Of a DNA stretch of 64,000 nt, positions 48,838-59,683 are shown one piece after another; within the stretch, counting starts at the first letter, position 1, and each line of letters begins with the position of its first letter. The notes below the pieces were generated by a model that saw only the letters and a program-made list of their open reading frames with translations, ran no database searches and had not been told where the DNA came from. This stretch comes from CALNYS01 sp942490855 (lineage in GTDB: Bacteria > Planctomycetota > Phycisphaerae > Phycisphaerales > UBA1924): positions 1,364,001 through 1,428,000 of the forward strand of contig CALNYS010000004.1 of assembly GCA_942490855.1 (NCBI GenBank). Reading direction: 5' to 3'. Made by a program: the position numbers and the translations under genes.

Positions 48838-50364
48838 TCAGCCGTGGATCACGCGACCCTCGGACGCGAGCGCGGCCTCGTGGACCGCCTCGTACATCGT
48901 CGGGTGGGCGTGGATCGTCGCGATGAGTTCCTCGCTGGTCGCCTCGAGGCGCCGGGCGAGACCGAGCTCGCCGATCAGCTCCGTCGCGTGGTCGCAGCAG
49001 AGGTGCGCGCCGAGGATCTCGCCGCGGGGGAGCCCGCGGATGATCTTGATGACGCCCTCGTTGGTGTTGGTCGCGATCGCCTTGCCGTGGGCGTTGAGCA
49101 TGAAGCTCCCGACGGCGTAGTCCTTGTCCTTGACGAGCCCCTGCTCCTTGAGCGCGCGCTCGGTGTAGCCCACCGACGCCACCTGCGGGTGGCAGTACGT
49201 GCAGCCGGGGACGACGGAGTAGTCGATCGGGTAGGGGTCGTGCCCCGCGATGCGCTCGACGGCGATGATCGCTTCCTCGCTCGCGACGTGCGCCAGGCAC
49301 GGCGGCCCGATGATGTCGCCCACGGCGTAGACGCCGGGCACGGAGGTCTGGTAGGTCAGCGCGTTGTTCTGGAAGGGGGGGCCCGGGACGTAATCGGTGG
49401 TGATCGCGCCGCGGTCGTGCTTGAGCCCGAGCGAGTCGTCAAAGAGCCCGTCGAAGCGACCGGTGACGCCGATCGCGAGCAGGACCTTGTCCGCCTCGAT
49501 GGTCTCGGACTTGGACGTGTCGGGCTTCCCGTCCTTGCCCACGGGGGCAACGGTCACCTTCACGCCGGTCTTGGTCTTCTCGACGTTCGTGGTCGTCGTC
49601 GAGATCCGGATGTCCATGCCCTTTTTCTTGTACGTCTTCAGGAGGAACTTCGAGACGTCGTCGTCTTCGACGGGCAGGATGCGGGGGAGCATCTCGACGA
49701 CGGTGATCTTCGTGCCGAACGAGTGGTAGAAGTACGCGAACTCCATCCCGATGGCGCCGGACCCGATGACGATCATCGACTCGGGCTTCTCGGGGAGGGT
49801 CATCGCCTCGCGGGCGCCGATGATCTTGTCCCCGTCGAACTTCGCGAAGGGCAGGTCGCGCGCGACCGCGCCGGTGCAGACGAGGACGTTCTCCGACGTG
49901 ATGGTCTCGCGGAGCTTCTTGATGTCCACGGGCGAGGGCGTGCTCTCCTCGTGCGTCACGACGTCGTAGAGCTCGACCTTGCACTTCGAGGAGCCGGTCT
50001 TGCCCGAGACGATCTTGGCGTGCGCCTCGAAATGCTCGACCTTGTTCTTGCGCATCAGGAACTCAACGCCCTTGTTGAGCTTGTCCGCGACGCCGCGCGA
50101 ACGCCCGATGATGGTCGACCAGTCGTAGGACAGGTTGTCGAAGGTCAGGCCCCAGGTCTCGGCCTGCTCGTGGCATTTCTCGTAGAGCTCGGCGTTGGCC
50201 AGCAGGCTCTTGGAGGGGATGCAGCCCCAGTTGAGGCACACGCCGCCGAGCTTGGCCCGGTCAACGACGGCCGTCTTCAGCCCGAGCTGGGCGGCGCGGA
50301 TGGCGGCGACATAGCCCGCAGGGCCGCCGCCGATGACGATGAGATCGAAGTGCTTGTCCGCCAC
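48838..50364 (-). CDS. lpdA: Dihydrolipoyl dehydrogenase (E3)
   Basis: 508 residues. FAD site IVIGGGPAGYVAAI at the N-terminus, redox-active disulfide GGVCLNWGCIPSKSL, NAD site MIVIGSGAIGMEFAY, second FAD segment VYAVGDIIGPPCLAHVAS, and the C-terminal catalytic His-Glu region (AHPTMYEAVHEAA). It reoxidizes the lipoyl groups of 2-oxoacid dehydrogenase and glycine-cleavage complexes in the cytoplasm. Residues 95-105 contain a longer insertion (VTHEESTPSPVDIKKL) relative to short bacterial enzymes. It stands alone here, not next to E1/E2 genes. Confidence 0.95.
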   Translation of the reverse strand: MADKHFDLIVIGGGPAGYVAAIRAAQLGLKTAVVDRAKLGGVCLNWGCIPSKSLLANAELYEKCHEQAETWGLTFDNLSYDWSTIIGRSRGVADKLNKGVEFLMRKNKVEHFEAHAKIVSGKTGSSKCKVELYDVVTHEESTPSPVDIKKLRETITSENVLVCTGAVARDLPFAKFDGDKIIGAREAMTLPEKPESMIVIGSGAIGMEFAYFYHSFGTKITVVEMLPRILPVEDDDVSKFLLKTYKKKGMDIRISTTTTNVEKTKTGVKVTVAPVGKDGKPDTSKSETIEADKVLLAIGVTGRFDGLFDDSLGLKHDRGAITTDYVPGPPFQNNALTYQTSVPGVYAVGDIIGPPCLAHVASEEAIIAVERIAGHDPYPIDYSVVPGCTYCHPQVASVGYTERALKEQGLVKDKDYAVGSFMLNAHGKAIATNTNEGVIKIIRGLPRGEILGAHLCCDHATELIGELGLARRLEATSEELIATIHAHPTMYEAVHEAALASEGRVIHG

Positions 50365-50440
50365 AGGGGTCTCCAGGCTCGTGTGCGTGGGTGGAGGGGG
50401 TGATTGTAGCGGGGGCTAACCTCCCGGGCGGCGCGCACGA

Positions 50441-50473
50441 AAAAGGCCGGCGTCCCGGAGTGGGACGCCGGCC
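50441..50473 (-). terminator. Terminator of the large metalloprotease gene
   Basis: Perfect 12-bp stem (GGCCGGCGTCCC at 50445-50456 with GGGACGCCGGCC at 50462-50473); the minus strand continues into TTTTTCG. Lies 37 bases past the stop of the leftward metalloprotease gene. Confidence 0.85.
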
Positions 50474-50509
50474 TGACGAGAGAACAGAACCGGAGAGGCG
50501 GAGTGCGGC

Positions 50510-53401
50510 TTAGCGCTGCGATGCCCCGTAGTTGCCGAAGGGGAAGGAGCCAGCCCCGGACGACACGGAGATGTCGTCGGAGTTGTAGATGTACTGCGCG
50601 TCCAGGGCCCGCTCGATGCGGGTCTTGGCCTCTTCGAGGTGCGCGAGGGTGTAGGGGTCGATCTTGGAGTTGGCCTTCTTGAGCGTGTCGTCCACCTTGG
50701 TGTGGATCTCACGCAGGTGGTGCCCGGCGAGGTTCGAGATGGGCTTGCCCGCCGCCCCGTTGACCGCGCCCGAGGGGAGCGTGAGGTCGATGAGACGGTC
50801 GAGGTGCTCGCTCTGGAGGCTGCGCCGCAGGCTGGAGATCATCGGCTCGCGGGCCGTGAAGTGATCGTTGACGCGCCCGTCGAGCTCGCCCCAGACCGAC
50901 GCGGAGACGGTCTCGAGCAGCTCGGGGAGGGTCATGGCGTCGTCGCCCGCGGGGATGCGGAACTCGTTGTCGTAGACACGACGGAGCTTCGTCGGGTTGA
51001 GCAGCTGCGTCATGGCGGAGGCCTGGGCCCCGACGATCATGTCGTGCACGCCCAGCTGCGGGTCGTTGCCGATGGTGGTGAAGCCGCCGCCGTCCCACCA
51101 CTTGTCGAGGCTCATCTTGTTGAGGAGCTCGGGGGTGAGGCCGTAGGCGTCGTCGTAGAAGGTGTACTCGATGACCTGCTTGAGGGCCCGACGCTGCTTC
51201 TCGGCGTCAACGGGCTCGGTCGGGTTGCGGTCGCCGGGGTCGCCCATGCGGTCGCGGTAGACGTGGACGCCGCCGACCCAGTTGGCGGCGTTGCCGACCG
51301 CGCGGAGGTGGCGGAAGAACAGGCTCATGTACGCGCTGCGCACGTCCTGCCAGCTCTCGCCCTCCTCGTAGACCTTGGTGAGGATGTCCTCGCGCAGGTT
51401 CTGGACGAGCTCCATCTCGATATCAACGAAGTTCAGGACGTCCTTGCCCATGTCGCGCCGGCGGGCCATGGGGTCCGGGCCCCAGGTGTCCTCGTCGGTG
51501 AGGTACGGGAGCTCCTCGTCGTTGACGCGGGCGAGGATGGGACCGAGGTCCTTCTCGAAGGTGTAGCCGTACTCGATCGCCCAGAGGTCGTAGGGGCCGA
51601 GGGTGGTCATGAAGTAGGGGCCGGCGCCGATCTCGCCGTCGTTGGAGTAGTTCATGGCGTTGTAGTCCATGACCGAACCGGTGATCGGGAGGTTGCCGTC
51701 GCGCCACTCGTCGGAGTTGATCTGGTCGAGGGTGTAGATGGTGGAGGCCTTGAAGTTGTGGCGCAGCCCGAGCACGTGCCCGACCTCGTGCATGACAACG
51801 TCCTTGACGACGCCGCCGATGAAGCCTTCGGGCGCCCCGTCAACCATGTCCGCGCCCTCGAACCCGGGGAGGTCGATCAGGGAGCTGCGGACCATCGCGA
51901 GGTCCATGCCGCGGTCGTAGGCGTAGGAGCAGTGCCCGTTCATCTGAACGGAGCGGTTGGCGAGCCCGTCGAACTCGTTCTGACCGAGAGGGGTCAGGCG
52001 GGGCTCGTGGTGGGCGTGCTCGTCCGCGACGAGCTCGGCGTGCTCACGCGACAGACGCGCGGCGCGCTGCTTGAGGATCGCGTCGCGCCGCTCGGGGGCG
52101 GCGAGGCGGACGCGGGGGTCCCACTGCGGTCGGGTGTCGAGCCACGCGAGCGTTTCGGGGGAGAAGCCCTCGATGGCCTCGTCGCCCAGGTTCTGCTCGA
52201 ACTGGCTCGCGGCGAAGCGGAGCCAGCCGTCGTTCATCACGACGTCGGCGTCGAGGATCTGGCCGGTGCGCGGGTCCACGCGCGACGGGCCGATCGCGAA
52301 GCTGGCGTTGTTGGAGTTCCAGACGATGAAGTTGTAGCGGACGTCCTCGGGGTCCTTGTCCATGTGGGCGCCGGAGCGGGCGTCCTGCTGGTAGACCTCG
52401 ACGGCGTTGACGATGCCGACCTGCTCGTACGCCTTGTTCCACTCGAGCACGCCGTCGCGGACCCAGCGCCGGTAGCGGACCGGCGTCTTGTGGTCGAGGT
52501 AGAAGACGATGGGTTCCTTGGGCGGGCTCGTCGTCAGGCCGGGCTCGGCTTTCTCGAGCTTCCAGCGGTTGATGTAGCGGGTCCAGCCCTCGTCCTGCTC
52601 GACCTTCGCGAGGTCGAAGAACGCGGTGCCGAAGAACCCGATGCGCGGGTCGGCCTCGCGGGGCTCGTACCCGGTGTTCTCGGGGAGGATGCTCATCGAG
52701 TACGCGAGCGTGATCAGCTGGCCGCTCGCGTCGGGCACCTCGAAGGAGATGGTCATGTTCTGCGGGAAGGCCTTGGCCTTGACGATGCGCCCGAGGTCGG
52801 TCTGCAGGCCGCGCGCCGCGCGCCCGAAGAAGTCGCTCGCCTTGCCCATCAGCAGGGCGTCCATATCGATCACCGGGCCGCCGCCGGGGCCCATCGTCTT
52901 GATGGGAACGCTCAGCACGACGCGGTCGGTGAAGAGCTGCTGGGCCGACTGCTTGGATTCGAAGTCGCCCGTGGTGCGCGTGCCGAGCTGCGGCTCGATG
53001 AGCGCGAGCTTGTCGTCGTAGCGCTTCCAGTAGACGTACGCCTCAGAGAACTGGATGCCCGCCGTCGGGATGCCGGCCGCGACGGTGTACCCGATGTACA
53101 CGCGCTGGTTCTCGAAGTTGGGCGGGAGCTCGGCGAGCAGCTGCCCGTCCTTGTCGCGCCGGTACAGCGTGTACATCGTCTTCTCGTCGAGCGAGGAGAT
53201 GACCTTGGTGTAGCCCTCGCTGACGGTGTCGAAGTCGGGGAAGTCGGGCTTCTTCTCGTCGCCGCCTTTCTTGGCGGCCTTCATCATCTCGATCTGCTCG
53301 GCGGTGGGCTGGGCCAGGCTCGGCCCGGCCACGGTGAGCGCCGCGCCGGTGAGGGCGAGGCCCGCGGCGAGCGAAAGCCCGGTGGCGGTGCGTCGTTTCA
53401 T
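50510..53401 (-). CDS. Large secreted zinc metalloprotease (DUF5117/DUF4953 type)
   Basis: 963 residues. Signal peptide (GLSLAAGLALTGAALTVAG) ending ASLAQP-like. A DUF5117-type N-domain follows (TVSEGYTKVISSLDEKTMY, FENQRVYIGYTVAAGIP), then the metallopeptidase domain with MHEVGHVLGLRHNFKAST (HExxHxxGxxH, about residues 537-547) and GSVMDYNAMNY (Met-turn). The long C-terminal region covers ESWQDVRSAYMSLFFR and DDISVSSGAGSFPFG. Family members are periplasmic or secreted proteases widespread in Bacteroidetes and planctomycetes; substrate unknown. Confidence 0.88.
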   Translation of the reverse strand: MKRRTATGLSLAAGLALTGAALTVAGPSLAQPTAEQIEMMKAAKKGGDEKKPDFPDFDTVSEGYTKVISSLDEKTMYTLYRRDKDGQLLAELPPNFENQRVYIGYTVAAGIPTAGIQFSEAYVYWKRYDDKLALIEPQLGTRTTGDFESKQSAQQLFTDRVVLSVPIKTMGPGGGPVIDMDALLMGKASDFFGRAARGLQTDLGRIVKAKAFPQNMTISFEVPDASGQLITLAYSMSILPENTGYEPREADPRIGFFGTAFFDLAKVEQDEGWTRYINRWKLEKAEPGLTTSPPKEPIVFYLDHKTPVRYRRWVRDGVLEWNKAYEQVGIVNAVEVYQQDARSGAHMDKDPEDVRYNFIVWNSNNASFAIGPSRVDPRTGQILDADVVMNDGWLRFAASQFEQNLGDEAIEGFSPETLAWLDTRPQWDPRVRLAAPERRDAILKQRAARLSREHAELVADEHAHHEPRLTPLGQNEFDGLANRSVQMNGHCSYAYDRGMDLAMVRSSLIDLPGFEGADMVDGAPEGFIGGVVKDVVMHEVGHVLGLRHNFKASTIYTLDQINSDEWRDGNLPITGSVMDYNAMNYSNDGEIGAGPYFMTTLGPYDLWAIEYGYTFEKDLGPILARVNDEELPYLTDEDTWGPDPMARRRDMGKDVLNFVDIEMELVQNLREDILTKVYEEGESWQDVRSAYMSLFFRHLRAVGNAANWVGGVHVYRDRMGDPGDRNPTEPVDAEKQRRALKQVIEYTFYDDAYGLTPELLNKMSLDKWWDGGGFTTIGNDPQLGVHDMIVGAQASAMTQLLNPTKLRRVYDNEFRIPAGDDAMTLPELLETVSASVWGELDGRVNDHFTAREPMISSLRRSLQSEHLDRLIDLTLPSGAVNGAAGKPISNLAGHHLREIHTKVDDTLKKANSKIDPYTLAHLEEAKTRIERALDAQYIYNSDDISVSSGAGSFPFGNYGASQR

Positions 53402-53548
53402 AGGGGTCGTCTCCGTTCTCGTGTTCGTCTGTTCGTCTGTCGTTCGGCGACCGCGCAGATTCGGCGCACGGTCTCGTCAGAGTTATATACCTCTTGACGC
53501 CCCTAGAGGATGCGTCCGTCTTGCTATCGGATGTTCAGCCCCGACGGG

Positions 53549-54469
53549 TTACCGGAGCCTGAAATACCAGACCAGAAACGCGGTCATCGCCGCGAAGAGC
53601 AGGGCGCCCGCCTGGAAGCCCCGGTCGTGGACCGCCAGCTCGGTCGGGTCGTCGTAGCGTCCCTGCTCGATCACCACCGCCACCCGCAGGAGGACGTAGG
53701 TCGCCGGGAGCACCGTCAGCCAGAGCAGGTTGAACCCGAACTCGTAGGCGTCCTGGCTCTCGACGTAAATGGTGTATCCGATCAGGGTTGCGACGCCGGT
53801 GACGACCACCGCCATGCGCAGGAGCTCGTCGGTGTAGGCGGACTGCACCCGCCGGGCCGCGCGGGCGCCCTCGCCGAGCGTCCGGCGTTCGCCGAGCCGC
53901 TTGCCGAACGCGAGGAACATCGCGAGGAAGAGGGTGCAGTTCAGGAGCCAGGTGGAGGGGGCGATGTCGAGCGCGACACAGCCCGCGAAGACGCGGAGGA
54001 CGAAGCCGAGCGAGAGGCTCATCACGTCGGCGATGACGTGGTGCTTGAGCGTCATGGAGTAGAGGGTGACGTTGGCGAGGTAGACGGCGAGGACGACGCT
54101 GAGCCACATGCGCGGGGCGCCGGCTGGGAGGGCGACGACGGCCGCGGCCGCGGCCGCGAGCAGGGCGACGGCGAAGACCGCGCCGGCGCGCACGGAGACG
54201 CGCCCCGAGGCGATGGGGCGGTTTTTTTTGCGGGGATGGGCGCGGTCGGCCTCGGCGTCCTGGATGTCGTTGAAGATGTAGGACGCGCTGGAGACGAAGG
54301 AGAACGCGAGAGCGGCGAGGAGCGCTTTCCAGAAGGAATCGGCGAGGGCCATGCCGTGATCGGCGAGGGCGTAGAGGGGGCCGATGAGGACAAACACGCT
54401 CTTGGCCCACTGGGTGGGGCGGGCGAGTCGGACGAAGTCGGCGGCGTTCGGGCGTCGTGTGTCTGTCAT
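53549..54469 (-). CDS. UbiA-family decaprenyl-phosphate phosphoribosyltransferase-like
   Basis: 306 residues, about eight transmembrane helices. First Asp-rich motif YIFNDIQDAEADRAHPRKK followed by NRPIASG, and second region DVMSLSLGFVLRVFAG. The HPxKKxRPIASG signature is that of the polyprenyl-phosphate phosphoribosyltransferases that start decaprenyl-phospho-arabinose synthesis (and of related UbiA enzymes). In this host it could make a lipid-linked pentose for cell-envelope glycans, in line with the neighbouring sugar genes. Precise acceptor is not determinable. Confidence 0.8.
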   Translation of the reverse strand: MTDTRRPNAADFVRLARPTQWAKSVFVLIGPLYALADHGMALADSFWKALLAALAFSFVSSASYIFNDIQDAEADRAHPRKKNRPIASGRVSVRAGAVFAVALLAAAAAAVVALPAGAPRMWLSVVLAVYLANVTLYSMTLKHHVIADVMSLSLGFVLRVFAGCVALDIAPSTWLLNCTLFLAMFLAFGKRLGERRTLGEGARAARRVQSAYTDELLRMAVVVTGVATLIGYTIYVESQDAYEFGFNLLWLTVLPATYVLLRVAVVIEQGRYDDPTELAVHDRGFQAGALLFAAMTAFLVWYFRLR

Positions 54470-54561
54470 GGGCGACCGGCGAGAACATCGGGCGTCTGCA
54501 GCGCGTGCTGCACAATCGGCGGTGAATCGGTGCGGGCGTGTAGCCGACTATGCTAGCTCCG

Positions 54562-55989
54562 ATGTCCTCCTCCACCGGCGACGCCACCCCCGAGCAGCCC
54601 CGCCGTCCGCGCCGCCTCTGGCTCGGGCTGCTGCTGTCGCTCGGCGTGCTGGTGATCGCGGGGGCCGTGATCGCCAGCGGGCGGAGCGGCCCCAGCGAGT
54701 CGGGCGATCAGGACAAGTACCACCTGCCGGTGATCGACACGATGGTCGAGCAGTGGCCGGAGGTGGACATCGTGAACTACCGCTCGGCGACGGCGCCGGG
54801 CTACCACGCCGCCATGGCGTGGCTGCACGTCACGCTGGGCGACGGCACGGGCGACGTCGGGATGCGGGTGTTCAACGCGGCGCTCGGGTCGCTGATCCCG
54901 TTCTGGTGCTACGTGGTGGCGCGCCGGTTTACATCGGCGGTGCGCGCGCTGGCGCTCTCGGCGCCGGTGGCGCTCAATTCGTATCTCATCGGCGGGTCGG
55001 CGTACCTGACGACGGACAACGCCGGGCTGCTGTTCGCGCTGCTCGCGGTGGGGCTGTGCGTGGGCTGGCCGGCGTCGAGCGCGCGTCTCGGGCTGGCCGG
55101 GCTGTGCGCGATGCTGGCGGTGGGCATCCGTCAGGTGCACCTCTGGGCGGCGGGCGCGCCGGCGCTGGCCGGGCTCCTGGCGAGCCCGTGGTGGCGTTCG
55201 GGCGGGTTCGGTCGCTTCTTCGCGCCGTGGCGCACGCCCGCGAGGGGCGTGGCGCCGGCCGCGGTGGGCGCGATCGCGCTCGGGTGCGGGGTCGGGATCG
55301 TCGCGTGGCTCGCGTGGTTGTGGGGGGGGCTGGTCCCGCCCGCGTACGCGGAGCTGCACAACAGCGGGGCGAACCTCGCTGGTCTGGCGCTGGCGTTCGC
55401 GCTGGCGGGCGTGATCGCCCCGGCGTACTCGCTGGTCGCGACGCCTCTCTGGCGCTCGGACGCGTACCGCTCGCGCTCGGCGATGCTGGGGGCGCTGGTG
55501 GGCCTGGCGGCGTCGCTGGTGTCCCCGACGACCTTCCAGATGAAAGAGCGCGCCCTCGGGTGGCTCTGGCACGGCGTGTGGCTCACGCCCGACGTGGGCG
55601 AGCGATCGCTGCTGCTGACGGCGCTGGCGCCCATCGGCGGGGCGGCGATGGGGATGCTGTTTTCCGCGGCGACGCGCCACGGGCGCGGGCCGCAGGCGTT
55701 CGTGCTCGCGTCGTGCGTCGCGGTGTGGATGGCGGCCCAGACCATGAACTCGATGGCCTGGCAGCGCTACTACGAGCCGATGCTGCTCGTGAGCGTCGCG
55801 TGGCTCGCGGCGATGGGCTCGTACACCGGGCGCGAGACGATCGCGCTCGAACGCCCGCGCTTCAAGACCTTCGCGATGCTCGAGCGCACGTGGTGGCTCG
55901 GGCCGGCGGCGCTGACGGCGGTGCAGCTCGTGGTCACGAGCGTGACGTTCCTGCGCGAGGTGCTGAGCGCCGACCCCGTGAACTTCTGA
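54562..55989 (+). CDS. Polytopic membrane protein, probable glycosyltransferase-like
   Basis: 475 residues from the ATG at 54562; an upstream ATG at 54550 overlaps a likely -10 element (TATGCT) and is less convincing. About ten transmembrane helices (LWLGLLLSLGVLVIAG first) and a periplasmic loop after helix 1 with SGDQDKYHLPVIDTM and YRSATAPGYHAAMAWLH, the Asp-containing arrangement typical of GT-C (ArnT/PMT-like) glycosyltransferases using lipid-linked sugars. Divergent from the UbiA gene that could supply such a lipid donor. Confidence 0.65.
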   Translation: MSSSTGDATPEQPRRPRRLWLGLLLSLGVLVIAGAVIASGRSGPSESGDQDKYHLPVIDTMVEQWPEVDIVNYRSATAPGYHAAMAWLHVTLGDGTGDVGMRVFNAALGSLIPFWCYVVARRFTSAVRALALSAPVALNSYLIGGSAYLTTDNAGLLFALLAVGLCVGWPASSARLGLAGLCAMLAVGIRQVHLWAAGAPALAGLLASPWWRSGGFGRFFAPWRTPARGVAPAAVGAIALGCGVGIVAWLAWLWGGLVPPAYAELHNSGANLAGLALAFALAGVIAPAYSLVATPLWRSDAYRSRSAMLGALVGLAASLVSPTTFQMKERALGWLWHGVWLTPDVGERSLLLTALAPIGGAAMGMLFSAATRHGRGPQAFVLASCVAVWMAAQTMNSMAWQRYYEPMLLVSVAWLAAMGSYTGRETIALERPRFKTFAMLERTWWLGPAALTAVQLVVTSVTFLREVLSADPVNF

Positions 55990-56004
55990 GCCGCCCGGCT
56001 CTGT

Positions 56005-56050
56005 CTCCAAAAAGAAAACACGCCCAACGGCCCGGTGACGGGCGCGGGCG
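56005..56050 (-). terminator. Possible terminator of the UDP-glucose dehydrogenase gene
   Basis: On the minus strand a hairpin of CGCCCGTCACCGGGC... paired to GGGCG is followed by TGTTTTCTTTTTGG (plus-strand CCAAAAAGAAAACA at 56008-56021). The stem is imperfect, the T-run is clear. Confidence 0.45.
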
Positions 56051-56082
56051 CGGTGTGGTGCGCGGGCGGGTGGGGGCTCGGG

Positions 56083-57442
56083 TTAGCTGACCTGCGCGCC
56101 CTCGGGGCGTGCGGTGGCGCGCCCGACGGAGTAGTAGACGAACCCTTCGCGGGCCATCTGCTCGAGGCGGTAGAGGTTGCGTCCGTCGAAGACCACGGGG
56201 TCCTTGAGGGCGGCCTTGACCTTGTCGAAGTCGGGCGACTTGAACTCGTCCCAGTCGGTGCTGATGACGACGGCGTCGGCGCCCTCGATGGCCTCGTACA
56301 TGGTGTCAACGATGGTGACGCTGTCGCCCATTTCCTTAGCGCAGTTCTCAGCCGCGACGGGGTCGTGGGCCCGGACCGTGGCGCCGGCGGCGATCGCCTT
56401 GCGCATGAGTGTGAGCGAGGGGGCCTCGCGGATGTCGTCGGTGTTGGGCTTGAAGGCGATGCCCCAGAAGCCGATCGTCTTGCCGGCCAGCCCGCCGTTC
56501 TCGGCGAAGTGCCCGTCGATCTTGTTCCAGAAGTGGTCGCGCTGCTGCTGGTTGACGGCGTGGACGCTCTTGAGGAGCGTGGTCTCGCGCCCGGCGCGGT
56601 CGCCCATGGAGATGCACGCGAGCACGTCCTTGGGGAAGCAGGAGCCGCCGTAGCCGAGGCCCGGGTAGAGGAACTGGTTGCCCGATGCGCTTGTCGGAGC
56701 ACATGCCCTCGCGGACGCGGTTGATGTTGGCGCCGTAGACGTCGCAGAGGCCGGCGATCTCGTTCACGAAGGAGATCTTGGTGGCGAGCATGGCGTTGGA
56801 GGCGTACTTGACCATCTCGGAGGACAGGATGTCCATGATGAAGATGGGGTTGCCCTGTCGGACGAAGGGCTCGTAGAGGTCGCGCATGATCTGTGCGGTC
56901 GTCTCGTTCTCGACGCCGCAGACGACGCGGTCGGGCTTGTTGAAGTCGTTGAGCGCCGCGCCCTCTTTGAGGAACTCGGGGTTGTTGGCGATGTTGAAGG
57001 GCAGGTCGCCGACCTTCGCCCTGATGCGGTCGCGCACGGCGAGGGAGGTCCCGACGGGGACGGTGGACTTGACGACGACCGTCTTGGGGCGAGCCGAGGG
57101 GCCGAGCTCGAGGATCGCCTCGCCGATGTCGTCGGCGGCGCCGAAGACGTACTTCAGGTCCGCGTGCCCGTCCTCGTCAGAGGGGGTCCCGACGCAGATG
57201 AAGATGATCTCGGCGTCGCGGTACGCCTCTTTGGGGTCGGTCGTGTACTTGAGACGACCCGCGCCGGCGTTGATCTCCATCAGCTCGGTGAGACCGGGCT
57301 CGTAGATGGGGCACCCGCCGTCGAGGAGCGTCTTGATCTTCTCGCTGTCGAGGTCCAGGCAGGTGACCTCGTTGCCGGTGTTGGAAAAGCACGCGCCCGT
57401 AACGAGCCCGACGTACCCGGCGCCAACCATGGTGAGCTTCAT
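56083..57442 (-). pseudogene. ugd: UDP-glucose 6-dehydrogenase, single-base frameshift
   Basis: Oxidizes UDP-glucose to UDP-glucuronate with NAD. The first frame carries the NAD site MVGAGYVGLVTGACFS, VGTPSDEDGHADL, KSTVPVGTS and NNPEFLKEGAAL, to EGMCSDKRIG at about 56680. The frame then shifts to QFLYPGLGYGGSCFPKD (catalytic Cys), GFWGIAFKPNTDDIR and DGRNLYRLEQM. The coding strand has GGG where GG would keep ATCGGCAACCAG in frame, so one extra G breaks the gene. Without it the enzyme would be about 452 residues, normal for the family. It precedes in function the UXS gene next door, so a real loss would be notable; an assembly error is equally possible. Confidence 0.9.
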
Positions 57443-57539
57443 AACTGCCTGTCTCCTGCTGGGATCGTGGCCCGCGGCGCCCGCTGGCGCCCCCGGTCCG
57501 GTGATGGTGATTGGGACCCCTCAGTATCGTCAGGCCGGC

Positions 57540-58514
<975 letters not shown>

Positions 58515-58597
58515 GGTGCTCGGTATCCTCGCGGCTCGTTTCGTTCGGACGGGCCGCTGAGAATAGCGGGCCGGGGAAGCGCTGGAGCATGGTCGGC

Positions 58598-59521
58598 ATG
58601 ACGACGCCTCTGATTCACATCGGGTACCACAAGACGGGCACGACGTGGCTCCAGGCGTTCGTTTTCGACGAGGCGGGGCACGGCTATTGCAGCCCGTGGT
58701 CGCGCGGCGACATGATCGAGCGGCTCGTGCTGACCAAGCCGCTCTCCTACGACGTCGAGGACACCCGGGGCTGGCTGGCGCCCGGGCTGGCGTCTGCGGT
58801 GGAGAAACGGCTGATCCCGGTGCTGTCTGCTGAGCGGTTCTCGGGGAACCCGCACTCGGGCGGGTACGACAGCGTGCTGGTCGCGGAGCGGTTCGCCGAG
58901 GCGCTGCCCGGCGCGCGGGTGGTGGCGATCGTGCGCGAGCAGCGTGCGATGATCGCGTCGTGCTACAAGCAGTACGTGCGGGTGGGGGGGGCGTGCTCGG
59001 CGCGGGCGTACCTGAACCCGCCCACGCTCGGGCGCCCGCGGGTGCCGCTCTTTGATCCTGACTTCTTCTGCTACGACCGCCTGATCGCGCGCTACCGCGA
59101 ACTCTTCGGCGCCGAGCACGTTTTGGCGCTCCCGTTCGAGTCGCTCAAGCGCGATCCGGACGCGTTCGTGGCGCGCATCAGCGCGTTCGCGGGCGCGCCC
59201 GACCCCGGCGCCGTCCCACGAGAAAAGAAGAACGTGGCGCTCTCGGCGCTCGCGTGCTCGCTCAAGCGTCAGTGCAATCGGTTCCTGGCGCGGGACGCGC
59301 TGAACCCGGCGGCGCCCGTCGGCAACCCGCGGGTCGCGGGGGCGGTGCAGCGTGTGTTCGAGTCGGGCGACCGCCTGACGCCCGGGTTTGCGCGGCGCTG
59401 GAGCGAGCGACGCTTGCGCCGGCGCGTCGATGAGATCGCGCGCGGGCGGTACGCCGAGAGCAACCGGGCGCTGGGCGCGATGATCGGCGAGGACCTCGGC
59501 GCGCTCGGGTACGACGTCTAA
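58598..59521 (+). CDS. Sulfotransferase family protein
   Basis: 307 residues. The 5'-PSB loop for PAPS binding is at the very N-terminus (LIHIGYHKTGTTWLQAF), followed by RVVAIVREQRAMIASCYK (3'-PB-type region with Arg and Ser). The ATG at 58598 is preferred over that at 58589 because GGAG (58584-58587) is correctly spaced for it. Transfers sulfate from PAPS to a carbohydrate or other hydroxyl acceptor. Next to ATP sulfurylase and polysaccharide genes, so a sulfated surface glycan is the likely product. Confidence 0.85.
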   Translation: MTTPLIHIGYHKTGTTWLQAFVFDEAGHGYCSPWSRGDMIERLVLTKPLSYDVEDTRGWLAPGLASAVEKRLIPVLSAERFSGNPHSGGYDSVLVAERFAEALPGARVVAIVREQRAMIASCYKQYVRVGGACSARAYLNPPTLGRPRVPLFDPDFFCYDRLIARYRELFGAEHVLALPFESLKRDPDAFVARISAFAGAPDPGAVPREKKNVALSALACSLKRQCNRFLARDALNPAAPVGNPRVAGAVQRVFESGDRLTPGFARRWSERRLRRRVDEIARGRYAESNRALGAMIGEDLGALGYDV

Positions 59522-59623
59522 CGAAAAACGGAGACATCGGCGCTGACCGATGGCCCCGTTGGACAACGCTGCGAGCGTTCGTGCCGCTCTCAACAGGGAA
59601 AACTGTACAGAGGATTCGTCAAC

Positions 59624-59656
59624 GAAAAACGGCCGCGCGGTGAAGACCGCGCGGCC
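59624..59656 (-). terminator. Terminator of the ATP sulfurylase gene
   Basis: Perfect 11-bp stem (GGCCGCGCGGT at 59631-59641 with ACCGCGCGGCC at 59646-59656) with a 4-base loop; the minus strand continues into GTTTTTCG. It lies just past the leftward sat stop codon. Confidence 0.85.
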
Positions 59657-59683
59657 GTTGTGATCAGATCGTGTAAGCGCGGG

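Noticed and set aside
50639..53497. 952-codon open frame on the plus strand across the metalloprotease
   Set aside because: Pure antisense shadow of a gene with a signal peptide and HEVGHVLGLRH motif; the sequence is Val/Gly/Arg-rich and shows no family pattern.
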